Shown: positions 52,487 through 61,250 of the stretch, piece after piece | Position numbering within the stretch: the stretch's first letter is position 1 | Layout: each line of letters opens with the position of its first letter | Assembly (NCBI GenBank): GCA_023230485.1 | Contig: JALNXG010000012.1 | Location: forward strand, 1-62,720 | Direction: 5' to 3' | From: Melioribacteraceae bacterium | Lineage (GTDB): Bacteria; Bacteroidota; Ignavibacteria; Ignavibacteriales; Melioribacteraceae | Length of the DNA: 62,720 nt | Made by a program: the position numbers and the translations under genes | Notes under the pieces: model-generated | The model's database searches: none | What the model was told of the DNA's origin: nothing | What the model saw: only the letters and a program-made list of their open reading frames with translations

Positions 52487-54328
52487 TTAGGTTTGCTGTT
52501 TGTTCTCCTTGCTGACAGTAAATGAAAATGTGCTGCCTTCATTAACCGCGCTCTCCACCCATATCTCCCCGCCATGTATTTCAACAAACTCTTTGCACAG
52601 TAATAACCCCAATCCTGTGCTCGGTTCACCATCGGTACCTATACTTCCAACTTTTTCTTCCATCTTAAATAACTTATTGATAAGTTCAAAAGGCATCCCC
52701 ATACCATTATCAGATACAGAGACTACAACCATGTTATTATCAGTTTCTCTTGAACTAATATTTATTTTTCCGCCATGATTTGTAAACTTTACTGCATTAG
52801 ATAAAAGGTTTCTAATTACAGTCCCGATCATTTTTTCATCAGCATTAACTCTAATTTTCTCCTGAAGTTCATTTGTGATAGCAATGCCTTTATAAATTGC
52901 TCCGGAACGTATTGAAGCAATGCATTCTGATACAATCCTTGTCAAATCCAAATCTTTTGGCATATAATTTATTGACCCTTTTTGAACCTGTGCCCATTCC
53001 AACAAATTTTCCAAAAGTTTATAATATGCACGAGCGGATATATTTAATAATTTACTATATTCGAAAAATTCCACTCGAGAAAATTCTATCGATTCATCGG
53101 CCATTTGATCTGAAATACTTAGAAAACCTTGGAATGGACTTTTAAGATCATGCGCTATTATTGAAAAGAATTTGTCTTTCACGGTATTTATTCTGGTTAA
53201 CTCCTTATTTGTATTTTCGATCATTATCGCATGACGAATTCTTTCAGCATCTACTATCTTATCAAACATTTTTCTCTTTTCAATTAACCAGGTGATTATC
53301 GCAAGCAGAATACTTATGCTTATACCAACAATTATAATGACTCTTGTTGAAGTGTTATCTATTCTTGACATAAATTTGGGAGTGGATTTAACTACAATTG
53401 CCCATTCATTCTCATTTAGATTCATTATCCTACTTGTTTTAAGTGGTGGATTAAATTCAGTGGAAGAAGATTGGGAATCAAACATTTTTGTTTCGGCAGA
53501 AACAATTTTACCATCATAAATTTCAACATCAAGATCCGCTGCATCTTCACCAAAAAGTCCTTCTATAAAATTCCTCATTCTAAATGGTGAATAAACCCAA
53601 CCAAGTATATTTTTACGTCTTTCAATTAGGGTAATGTTAGAAACTCCATTTTTATAAACAGGCAAATAGAGTAAGAAACCCGCTTGAACTTCTTTGCCTA
53701 TTTCCTGCACTAAGATAACTTTCCCTGATATTGCAACTTCATTTGAGTCACGAGCTACTTCCATTGCTTTCCTGCGAATTGGTTCTGAAAACATATCGAA
53801 TCCATAAGCTCGCAGATTTCGATCATTAAATGGTTCTAGATAGATTATAGAAGTATATGTTTCGCGGATTCCATCCGGCAATAGTCTGTATTCCGGGAAA
53901 CCTTCTTTATGCATTGAATCAATATGTTCCTTTTTCTGGTCTGATGGAATTATTAATGAAAAGCCTATGCCCTGTATTCCCGGATAGAATTCTTCAAGTT
54001 GGAGCGAATTATAAAATGCACTAAACTCGGTTCTATCAACATTATCCGATGCAACAAATAATCCTCGCACGTCTCTTAAAATCTGTTTGTAACTATCTAG
54101 CCGCTGCTGTATAAGAATATTAACTTCACGTGCACGAAACTCAAAATATAAACGCAGATCATTATTTGCTCTGATATTTGAAATATTCCAAATAAAGTAG
54201 GTGATTATCCAACAAACAACTAAAACCATAATGGGCAAGATAAATCTTTTTCCCTTAAAATCACTTGGTTGTAATATCTGGGCTTTGTCGTCCTGATTGT
54301 TATTTTGATTATTTTTTAAATAACTCAT
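52487..54328 (-). CDS. CHASE-domain membrane histidine kinase
   Basis: About 613 aa from ATG 54328, which follows GGAATAAGAAG; ATGs at 54385 and 54364 are also in frame. A TM helix (LPIMVLVVCWIITYFIW), a periplasmic CHASE domain (SYKQILRDVRGLFVASDNVD, YPGIQGIGFSLIIP, YLPVYKNG), a second TM (VIIIVGISISILLAIITWLI), HisKA with the phospho-His in FFSIIAHDLKSPFQGF and HATPase_c (NLLSNAVKFTNHGGK, SDNGMGMPF, STGLGLLLCKEF). No receiver is adjacent; it faces a chemoreceptor gene divergently. CHASE domains sense small extracellular ligands. Partner regulator unknown. Confidence 0.85.
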   Translation of the reverse strand: MSYLKNNQNNNQDDKAQILQPSDFKGKRFILPIMVLVVCWIITYFIWNISNIRANNDLRLYFEFRAREVNILIQQRLDSYKQILRDVRGLFVASDNVDRTEFSAFYNSLQLEEFYPGIQGIGFSLIIPSDQKKEHIDSMHKEGFPEYRLLPDGIRETYTSIIYLEPFNDRNLRAYGFDMFSEPIRRKAMEVARDSNEVAISGKVILVQEIGKEVQAGFLLYLPVYKNGVSNITLIERRKNILGWVYSPFRMRNFIEGLFGEDAADLDVEIYDGKIVSAETKMFDSQSSSTEFNPPLKTSRIMNLNENEWAIVVKSTPKFMSRIDNTSTRVIIIVGISISILLAIITWLIEKRKMFDKIVDAERIRHAIMIENTNKELTRINTVKDKFFSIIAHDLKSPFQGFLSISDQMADESIEFSRVEFFEYSKLLNISARAYYKLLENLLEWAQVQKGSINYMPKDLDLTRIVSECIASIRSGAIYKGIAITNELQEKIRVNADEKMIGTVIRNLLSNAVKFTNHGGKINISSRETDNNMVVVSVSDNGMGMPFELINKLFKMEEKVGSIGTDGEPSTGLGLLLCKEFVEIHGGEIWVESAVNEGSTFSFTVSKENKQQT

Positions 54329-54522
54329 CTTCTTATTCCGTTGAATTAAATTACCTTGACCCATTCGTTTCTTAATTAGACTCATTTGTAACTTAAGAAA
54401 AATAAAACTTATACGATAATATAATGTCGATATTTCCGGGAAGACTAACAAGAGTATTTTATTAAGTTAATACTGTTTTAGTTGATAAATAATTATATAA
54501 AATTGTATTTTTGAGGAACAAA

Positions 54523-56610
54523 ATGAAGTGGTTTAATAATCTTAAATTAGTATATAAATTTTCAATAAGCTTTTTAATTGTTACATTACTCACTCTATTT
54601 CTACTACTATCATCTTCCGTTTCGCTAAAGAAGATTGGTGAAAGTAATAAGTTCATTGGTGAAAAGAGTATCACTGCTCTTTCAAAATTGGGATTAGTGT
54701 TGAACCATATCTCAGAATTTAGAGTAGCATTTAGAAGAGAATTAATTTTACCAACCTTTGAAGAAAGAACAGCAGAGGTGGCTAATCGGAAAAGTATTAG
54801 TGCTACAATTACAAAACTTTTTGCTGACTATGAAGCAACTGTTTCTACTGAAGAAGAAAAAGTAATTTTTGATAGATACATTACTGCAAGAATGAAGCTT
54901 CTTGAATCCTTAAATTCTTATGAAAATTTAATACTTGAGGATAAACTCGATGAGGCAAAAATTGTATTACTTACTAAAATCGATAATGATGAAAAAGACT
55001 ACACTAAGTACTTAAGAGACTTGATAGATTGGAATACTATGCATGCAAATACTATAGTAGCTGAAAATGAAGAGATAGTTGCTAACTCTTATGTATCTAA
55101 TTATATCATCGGTATATTTACTATTATTTCCTCGTTATTAATTGGATTCTTTTTGACTAAAACTATATCCAAACCTATATCATCAGTACTAACTATGATT
55201 TTAGAACTTCATAAGGGTCATCTTAAATCTCGGACAAATATTAAACAGAATGATGAACTCGGGGTCATGGCTAAAGCAATGGATGAATTTGCTGATGATC
55301 TGCAGCTTAATGTTGTAACTACCCTTAATAGTGTTTCCGAAGGAAATACAGACGTAGAAATTAAATTGAAAGATAACCAAGATGAGATAAGTCCGGCACT
55401 AAAAAAATTAGTCGAAACACTTAAAGAGCTAATTTCTGAAACAAATATGTTAGCTAATGCTGCATTAGAAGGAAAACTAAAAACACGCGGGAATATAGAT
55501 AAATTTGGAGGCGGTTATAAAGAGATAGTTCTCGGTATCAATAATACTTTAGATGCAGTAATCTTACCAATTCAAGAAGGATCAAAAGTATTGCAGGTAA
55601 TGGCTACTGGTGATTTTACAAAAAAAGTAACCGGCTTCTATAAAGGTGACTTACAGATAATAAAAGATAGTATTAATACACTGGGCGAATCAGTCAGTTC
55701 AATAGTTCTTGATGTCTCGGATGCAATTCAAGCTACTGCAAGTGCTAGTAACCAAATATCAAGCAGCAGTGAAGAGATGGCTGCCGGAGCTCAAGAACAA
55801 AGTAGCCAAACATCCGAAGTAGCTAGCGCAATTGAAGAGATGGCAAAGACAATTGTAGAAACTTCCCGACATGCATCCGATGCTTCAGAAGCAGCAAAAA
55901 ATACAGGTGTTATTGCAACCGAAGGTGGTAAAGTTGTAAATGAAACTATCCAAGGAATGAATCAAATTGCCGATGTAGTAAAAAAATCAGCATCAACAGT
56001 TCAAGCATTAGGTAAAAGCAGCGATGAGATTGGCGAAATCATCCAAGTAATTGATGACATTGCTGATCAAACAAACTTACTTGCTCTTAATGCAGCTATT
56101 GAAGCCGCACGCGCCGGCGAACAAGGAAGAGGTTTTGCAGTTGTTGCAGATGAAGTGAGAAAGCTTGCCGAAAGAACCACAAAGGCAACAAAAGAAATAG
56201 CATTAATGATTAAACAAATTCAAAAGGATACTAAGGAAGCTGTTGAATCAATGGATAAAGGTACATCTGAAGTTGATAAAGGAAAAGAGTTAGCTAATAA
56301 AGCAGGTCTTTCATTAAAGCAAATTATTAAAGGCGCACAGGATGCAGTCGATATGGTTAATCAAGTTGCCGCTGCTAGTGAAGAACAATCCAGTGCTGCT
56401 GAACAGATCACAAAAAATATTGATGGAATAAATAACGTTGCTCATGAGACAGCTCAAGGAATTCAGCAAATTTCCAAAGCATCAGAGGATTTGAGTAATT
56501 TAACAATTACTCTCCAAGGAATGATTTCGAGATTTAAGATTAATGAGGAAAATCAATATCATCAATCAGATAAAACACACGAAAAACTGAAGTATAATCG
56601 ATATAACTAA
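54523..56610 (+). CDS. Methyl-accepting chemotaxis protein
   Basis: A chemoreceptor of 695 aa from ATG 54523 (GAGG at 54513-54516). TM1 (FSISFLIVTLLTLFLLLSSS), a four-helix-bundle sensor, TM2 (SNYIIGIFTIISSLLIGFFL, about 180-200), HAMP plus a second HAMP-like stretch (about 200-400) and the MCP signalling hairpin with its conserved tip QTNLLALNAAIEAARAGEQG and RGFAVVADEVRKLAERT. Methylation Glu/Gln pairs lie on both sides. The broken CheB-CheR gene further right and the kinases around it show a sensory cluster. No ligand can be named. Confidence 0.9.
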   Translation: MKWFNNLKLVYKFSISFLIVTLLTLFLLLSSSVSLKKIGESNKFIGEKSITALSKLGLVLNHISEFRVAFRRELILPTFEERTAEVANRKSISATITKLFADYEATVSTEEEKVIFDRYITARMKLLESLNSYENLILEDKLDEAKIVLLTKIDNDEKDYTKYLRDLIDWNTMHANTIVAENEEIVANSYVSNYIIGIFTIISSLLIGFFLTKTISKPISSVLTMILELHKGHLKSRTNIKQNDELGVMAKAMDEFADDLQLNVVTTLNSVSEGNTDVEIKLKDNQDEISPALKKLVETLKELISETNMLANAALEGKLKTRGNIDKFGGGYKEIVLGINNTLDAVILPIQEGSKVLQVMATGDFTKKVTGFYKGDLQIIKDSINTLGESVSSIVLDVSDAIQATASASNQISSSSEEMAAGAQEQSSQTSEVASAIEEMAKTIVETSRHASDASEAAKNTGVIATEGGKVVNETIQGMNQIADVVKKSASTVQALGKSSDEIGEIIQVIDDIADQTNLLALNAAIEAARAGEQGRGFAVVADEVRKLAERTTKATKEIALMIKQIQKDTKEAVESMDKGTSEVDKGKELANKAGLSLKQIIKGAQDAVDMVNQVAAASEEQSSAAEQITKNIDGINNVAHETAQGIQQISKASEDLSNLTITLQGMISRFKINEENQYHQSDKTHEKLKYNRYN

Positions 56611-56630
56611 TTTATAATTCTGATCAAAAG

Positions 56631-56655
56631 AAAGCCCCGTTTATCGGGGCTTTTT
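56631..56655 (+). terminator. Rho-independent terminator of the chemoreceptor gene
   Basis: AAAGCCCCG (56631-56639) pairs with CGGGGCTTT (56645-56653), followed by TT. Strong GC stem, 21 bp after the stop. Confidence 0.85.
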
Positions 56656-56687
56656 AGTATTAAACGCTAGATATCTTTTCTTTTCAA

Positions 56688-57236
56688 TTACTCAGAAATT
56701 CTACTTTTTATTTTTGCTTCATCTGCAGGTGTTAGGGTAATGTAATTCATGGATACTTTTTTTGTATCATCGAGAGTTTTTAGGAGCATAAAATCATTAT
56801 CGAGTTCCATTCCTTCAATTAAACTATTGCCAAATGTCTGATGATATATTTCTTCACCAACAATACTTTTCTTCACGATATCATCAACAACAATATTTAG
56901 AAATAGATAAAGCGGAGTTCCGGCAAATGTAGATTTTCCGTATAATTTACTAATTTTACCTTTTATAAAATCCGGTCCGCTTCTTAAAGAATTTTTAAGT
57001 CCGTCGCGAAGTTCTTTTGAAGTAATTTTATCTTTTCTTTTTGCGCCATTTCTTTTATTAAAAGTAATTGCTTCGTGAGTAATAACGAAATATTCGAGTG
57101 CCTCTTCTTTTGGATTACCTTCTGAATCTAAGTAAGGAATTTTTTTCATCTCCTTAATATTATTTTCGATTTTATCATAAAGTTGATCGATTAAAGCTTG
57201 CTCTTTTTCTAAATATACTTCTGCTAATGTTGCCAT
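56688..57236 (-). CDS. Hypothetical protein
   Basis: A 182-residue soluble, charged protein (IENNIKEMKKIPYLDSEGNP, then LRSGPDFIKGKISKLYGKST and TLTPADEAKIKSRISE) with no signal peptide or TM. The N-terminal 50 residues look coiled-coil. I recognise no family. TTTTTTCTCCTC (on the plus strand) just before its ATG gives a GAGGAGAAAAA ribosome site, so expression is likely. It is convergent with the chemoreceptor. Confidence 0.6.
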   Translation of the reverse strand: MATLAEVYLEKEQALIDQLYDKIENNIKEMKKIPYLDSEGNPKEEALEYFVITHEAITFNKRNGAKRKDKITSKELRDGLKNSLRSGPDFIKGKISKLYGKSTFAGTPLYLFLNIVVDDIVKKSIVGEEIYHQTFGNSLIEGMELDNDFMLLKTLDDTKKVSMNYITLTPADEAKIKSRISE

Positions 57237-57448
57237 TTTTTCTCCTCACACCAAACGCTGGCTATTTTATTTTTAATTTTATTCAAATATTCTGATGAGC
57301 TATTAATACTTTAAGTCGGCTTATTAATAAATATTTTCAGTACTGCAATTTAAATGAAAATAAAATAATATCATAGAATAGGGAATGAATTACTCCCAAT
57401 AAACAGAATTAAATCAAAACGACTGATTTTAACTACCTAACTTCAAGT

Positions 57449-58687
57449 TTATTCTTTCGGTAGAGTAAATGAAAATGTCGATCCTTCCCCTTCTTTGCTC
57501 TTTACCCAAATCTTGCCACCGTTTTTTTCAATAAATTCTTTACTAAGAGGTAGCCCCAATTCCGTCCCCTTTTCGTCTTGAGTACCCTGGGTGGAATATG
57601 GAGCCGTAAAAACAAAAAGCTTATCTAAATATTCTTCGTCAATGCCCATGCCTTTATCTGCAATAGATATTTTAATATAATCACCTTTTTCAGAAGCGGT
57701 AATGATTATCTCCCCTCCTTTATGCGAAAATTTAACTGAATTTGTAATTAGATTTGACATTATCAGGCCAAACATATCAAAATCACATTTTACCTTCATT
57801 TCTTCACTTACTTTATTTACAATTGTGATATTTTTATTGTTTGCTGATATTCTAATTACATCAAGACTACTTTCAATAGATTCCCGAATAGGAAAAACAA
57901 TAGGATGGGCAACAATTATATCCCTTTGAATCATGGTCCAGCGTAAAAGATTATTTACAAGCTCATAAAGATTTTTTAAGTTGCTATTTAATCCATTGCA
58001 CATTTCTGTAATCACTTCTGAACTTAAAGATTCATTTTCGTTGGCAAGAAGCTCTGTTACGCTAAGGAGTGATTGAAACGGACTTTTAAGATCATGTGCC
58101 AAAATAGAGAAAAAACGATCTTTTGAATCATTGCTAGCTTTTAATTTTTTCTCGGACTCCATTAATGAATGCTCAAAATCTTTTTGATTCGTGAAATCAA
58201 TTATTGCAATCTGACATGTCTCAATACTATCAAAATTATTTTCTAATGCTATCCCCTCAATAATTACTTCAGAAATTTTCTTATTCTTATGTATCAATTT
58301 CATTTCGCATGTTTGTTTTTCATGCGTTTGAAAAAGTAACTTAATGAATTTTCCAAACTCAAATCTTTCCTTTTGAGGTATTAAGTATAAAAAATTTCTA
58401 TTGATCAGACGATTCCTGACTATATTAAATAACTTACTCCCATTAACATTTACATCTCGAATTATTAAATTTTCATCTAAAGTAAAATACGGAATTGGAG
58501 AAAAATCGAAAAGCGATACATATAGGTTTCGCGATATTTCTAATTCTTGTTGTGTTACTCTTAATTCATTGTTTTGGTGTTCTAACTCTACTTGATGAAT
58601 TTGTAATAATTGAACTATTTTCTGAAATTCTTCAACTTTTTCAGAAACAGAATCCTTTTTACTCTGAGAATTATTTTTCTTCGTCAT
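57449..58687 (-). CDS. Soluble PAS histidine kinase
   Basis: About 412 aa from ATG 58687, which follows AGGGGAAAACTA; a further in-frame start nine codons upstream lacks a site. An N-terminal coiled coil (VQLLQIHQVELEHQNNELRV), a PAS domain (YFTLDENLIIRDVNVNGSKL), HisKA with FFSILAHDLKSPFQSLLSVT and HATPase_c (SNLITNSVKFSHKGGE, DKGMGIDEEYLDKLF, GLPLSKEFIEKNGGK). The catalytic G2 region reads TELGLPLSK, close to the consensus. The kinase is near-identical in plan to the C-terminal half of the CHASE kinase at 52487. No TM segments. Confidence 0.85.
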   Translation of the reverse strand: MTKKNNSQSKKDSVSEKVEEFQKIVQLLQIHQVELEHQNNELRVTQQELEISRNLYVSLFDFSPIPYFTLDENLIIRDVNVNGSKLFNIVRNRLINRNFLYLIPQKERFEFGKFIKLLFQTHEKQTCEMKLIHKNKKISEVIIEGIALENNFDSIETCQIAIIDFTNQKDFEHSLMESEKKLKASNDSKDRFFSILAHDLKSPFQSLLSVTELLANENESLSSEVITEMCNGLNSNLKNLYELVNNLLRWTMIQRDIIVAHPIVFPIRESIESSLDVIRISANNKNITIVNKVSEEMKVKCDFDMFGLIMSNLITNSVKFSHKGGEIIITASEKGDYIKISIADKGMGIDEEYLDKLFVFTAPYSTQGTQDEKGTELGLPLSKEFIEKNGGKIWVKSKEGEGSTFSFTLPKE

Positions 58688-58724
58688 TAGTTTTCCCCTA
58701 ATAATACGTTTCAAATAAATTATT

Positions 58725-60119
58725 TCATACTTCCTGTATAGCTAATAGAATCAATTTCGTTCCTTCTTCGCCTTTTAATATCTGACGAGCATTAAGCAAT
58801 AATTTCTTATTTTCTTTAGATGCTAAATTATAATCTAACTCAAAATCTTCAAAGAAATTTCTTTTGGGAATTATATCTTCAAGCAGATCACGCAATTTCT
58901 TCTTATTCCAATTTTTATCTAATTCGTAAATATATTTGCCTTCTACCTCCCCATTGGAAGTATTAAACAATTTGTAAAATGAACGATTAGCAGAGACCAC
59001 TTTTAACTCCTCATCAAGAATAAGAAGTGAATCCCTTACTGTATCTAATATATTATCGACATATTCTAACGCAACACCTAATTTATTATTTAAAATATTT
59101 ATTTCATCACTGGCGGCTTTCAAATTATTTATTTCAGTGAAGGTGAGAACAACACCATCGATGATGTTATTTGTTGTGCGGTAAGGGAAGATTCGCATCT
59201 GATACCAAATGCCTTCTTTTGTCTGCAGTTCGATCTCTTTAAATACAAGTGTACTCAAAACTTCATCTGCATCTGAAAGAAGATTTTCATACTTAAGATT
59301 TGTAGCAATATGATTTATTGGTCTGCCTAGATCCGAAGGGATAAGATTGATAACTTTTGTTGCGTGAGACGTAAATCTTTTGATATTGAGATTATTATCT
59401 AAGAATATTGTGGGGATTTTAATGCTATCAAGAAGATTTTTCATATCATCATTAATGGTTGTTAGCTCTTCATTCTTATTTTGAAATTCAGTATTAACGG
59501 TAATTAATTCTTCATTCAGTGATTGTAGTTCTTCCTTTGAAGTTTCCAATTCCTCATTTGTGGATTGCATCTCTTCATTTGTCGATTGCATCTCCTCATT
59601 TGAAGACTTCAATTCTTCATTCGATGCTTCAATATCTTCAATTACGATTCTAAGATTAGCTTTAACGGATTTTAATTCTCTTTCGAGTTCCTTAATAACT
59701 CTTTCAGCTTTTTTATCAGGACCTAATTTATTATCAGCTTTACTAATCTTAGGCAATAAGACTTCTTCAAAAGTAACAAGAAAAGAGCCAACTACATCAA
59801 GTGGAGGCAATATTTTCTTGACACCAACATTTACCATTCGGAGAGAACCATTAATTTTTATTTTTATTCCTTTTTCATGAACAGATTTTCTAGACGTTGA
59901 TGCTTTTCTTATAAGATAATTTATTTCTTGTTTTAGGTCTTCGCGAAGCATATCAAAAATATTCATCTTTGCTTCGCCATTCGATATCTCAAGATACTTG
60001 CCTGTTCTACCATAAGTATAAACAATATCTCCATCATCTTTAATTATTACACAATCAGCTATATAATTTTGTAAAATAATTCTTTCAGATAATTCAATAA
60101 GATTATTTACCTCATTTTT
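58725..60119 (-). pseudogene. PAS/coil half of a broken CheB-CheR-PAS signalling gene
   Basis: The frame runs upstream of the ATG at 59966 without a start, through NNLIELSERIILQNYIADCV and DIVYTYGRTGKYLEISNGEA, the conserved PAS block that follows CheR in CheB-CheR-PAS fusions. Then comes the coil SNEELKSSNEEMQSTNEEMQ, repeated STNEE, and two PAS domains (to 58725). At 60115-60121 an A7 run (plus strand T7) breaks the frame: one more A would join it to ...PLYKKTTESIMKK, the CheR C-terminus. Translation from 59966 could still give a coil-PAS protein of 413 aa. Confidence 0.75.
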
Positions 60120-60224
60120 TTCATAATTGATTCTGTAGTTTTTTTGTATAAAGGTGAAACAGGAAATACTATATAAGGTTGTGATGAATATATAGATTCT
60201 CTTTTTTTATATATTTTCCATTTT

Positions 60225-61073
60225 TTATCTACTAAGGAAAAAAGATCTGTAAAACCACTGAGAGATAGTCCCTATATGAGAAAGTGCCATTCTTCTTTCT
60301 AAACGTCTTTGAATGGTATTAATTTTATAGTGAGAAAAATCATGTCCTGTCTGAGAAAGTAAGGTAGAATAGATTATTTGTAAAGCATTAGTAAAGATTT
60401 CTTCTGATAATTGCTCCGGTGAAAGACCGGTTTGTTTGGTAGCAGTATAATTTATTAATTGAGAGGGCATCTCTTCGGGAGTTAAAATAAGATCTACAAA
60501 ACCTGAATTAATAGCGCTTGATGGCATACCATCAAACTTTGCAGAATTAACCTCTTGCGCAATTACCATACCTAATTCATTTTTTATTGCTTTAATTCCT
60601 TCTGTTCCATCGGAAGCCATTCCGGAAAGAATTATTCCAATTGAATGTTCACCGAAATCTTTTGCCAACGATTTGAAAAAGAAGTCTATTGGTAACCTAA
60701 AACCATGCGATTCGATTGGAGAAATTAACTCAATTTTACCATTAGTAATTCCTATCTCGTTATTAGCAGGAGCTACATAAACATGGTTTGGTTTTATTTC
60801 CATACCATCTTCTGCTTGGAATAATTCCATTTTGGTATATTTTTGAATTAATTCAGGCATGATACTTTTATGTTTCGGATCAAGATGAGATACTATAATA
60901 AAAGCCATACCTGTCGAAGGATTTAGATTTATAAATAATTTCTCTATCGCATCCAATCCACCGGCAGAAGCACCGATTCCTACAACAAAAAAAGTTTTTT
61001 CTTTAGTATCATTATTTACTTTTGCATTTATACTGACTTGCGAAGATGAAGTGATAATACCATTCTTTTTCAT
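60225..61073 (-). pseudogene. CheB and CheR-N part of the broken CheB-CheR-PAS gene
   Basis: A 282-residue product: CheB methylesterase with its triad Ser36 (GIGASAGG), His63 (VSHLDPKH) and Asp155 (SGMASDGTEG), then the CheR N-terminal helices SQTGHDFSHYKINTIQRRLE, RRMALSHIGTISQW, and a sudden out-of-frame end FYRSFFLSR. In the shifted frame the DNA continues as the CheR tail, SGFTDLFSLVDKKWKIYKKR. The roughly 200-residue CheR SAM-binding core is absent, so a deletion joined helix to tail. The CheB part is complete and might be active alone. Confidence 0.8.
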
Positions 61074-61189
61074 TATTGCCTCTTAGTTGAAGAGCTTTGC
61101 AGGATAGCCAATGAAATACTTATTTTTAAAAGTACTTAGATATAGGGGTAAAAGCAATAAAAAGAAATAGATGGAGATTATTAGAGGAA

Positions 61190-61221
61190 AACAACAGGGG
61201 CTTTTGTTCGCCCCTGTTGTT
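61190..61221 (-). terminator. Strong hairpin terminator of the propeller gene
   Basis: A 12-bp stem (61190-61201 with 61210-61221; arm AACAACAGGGGC) with an 8-nt loop lies 30 bp beyond the minus-strand stop and is followed by TTTT on that strand. Confidence 0.75.
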
Positions 61222-61250
61222 ACAGTTTTTGTTATCTGAAACCTAATTTA

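Noticed and set aside
58401..58701. Two plus-strand frames across the histidine kinase gene
   Set aside because: They are antisense to the PAS and coil part of the kinase and show no signals of their own.
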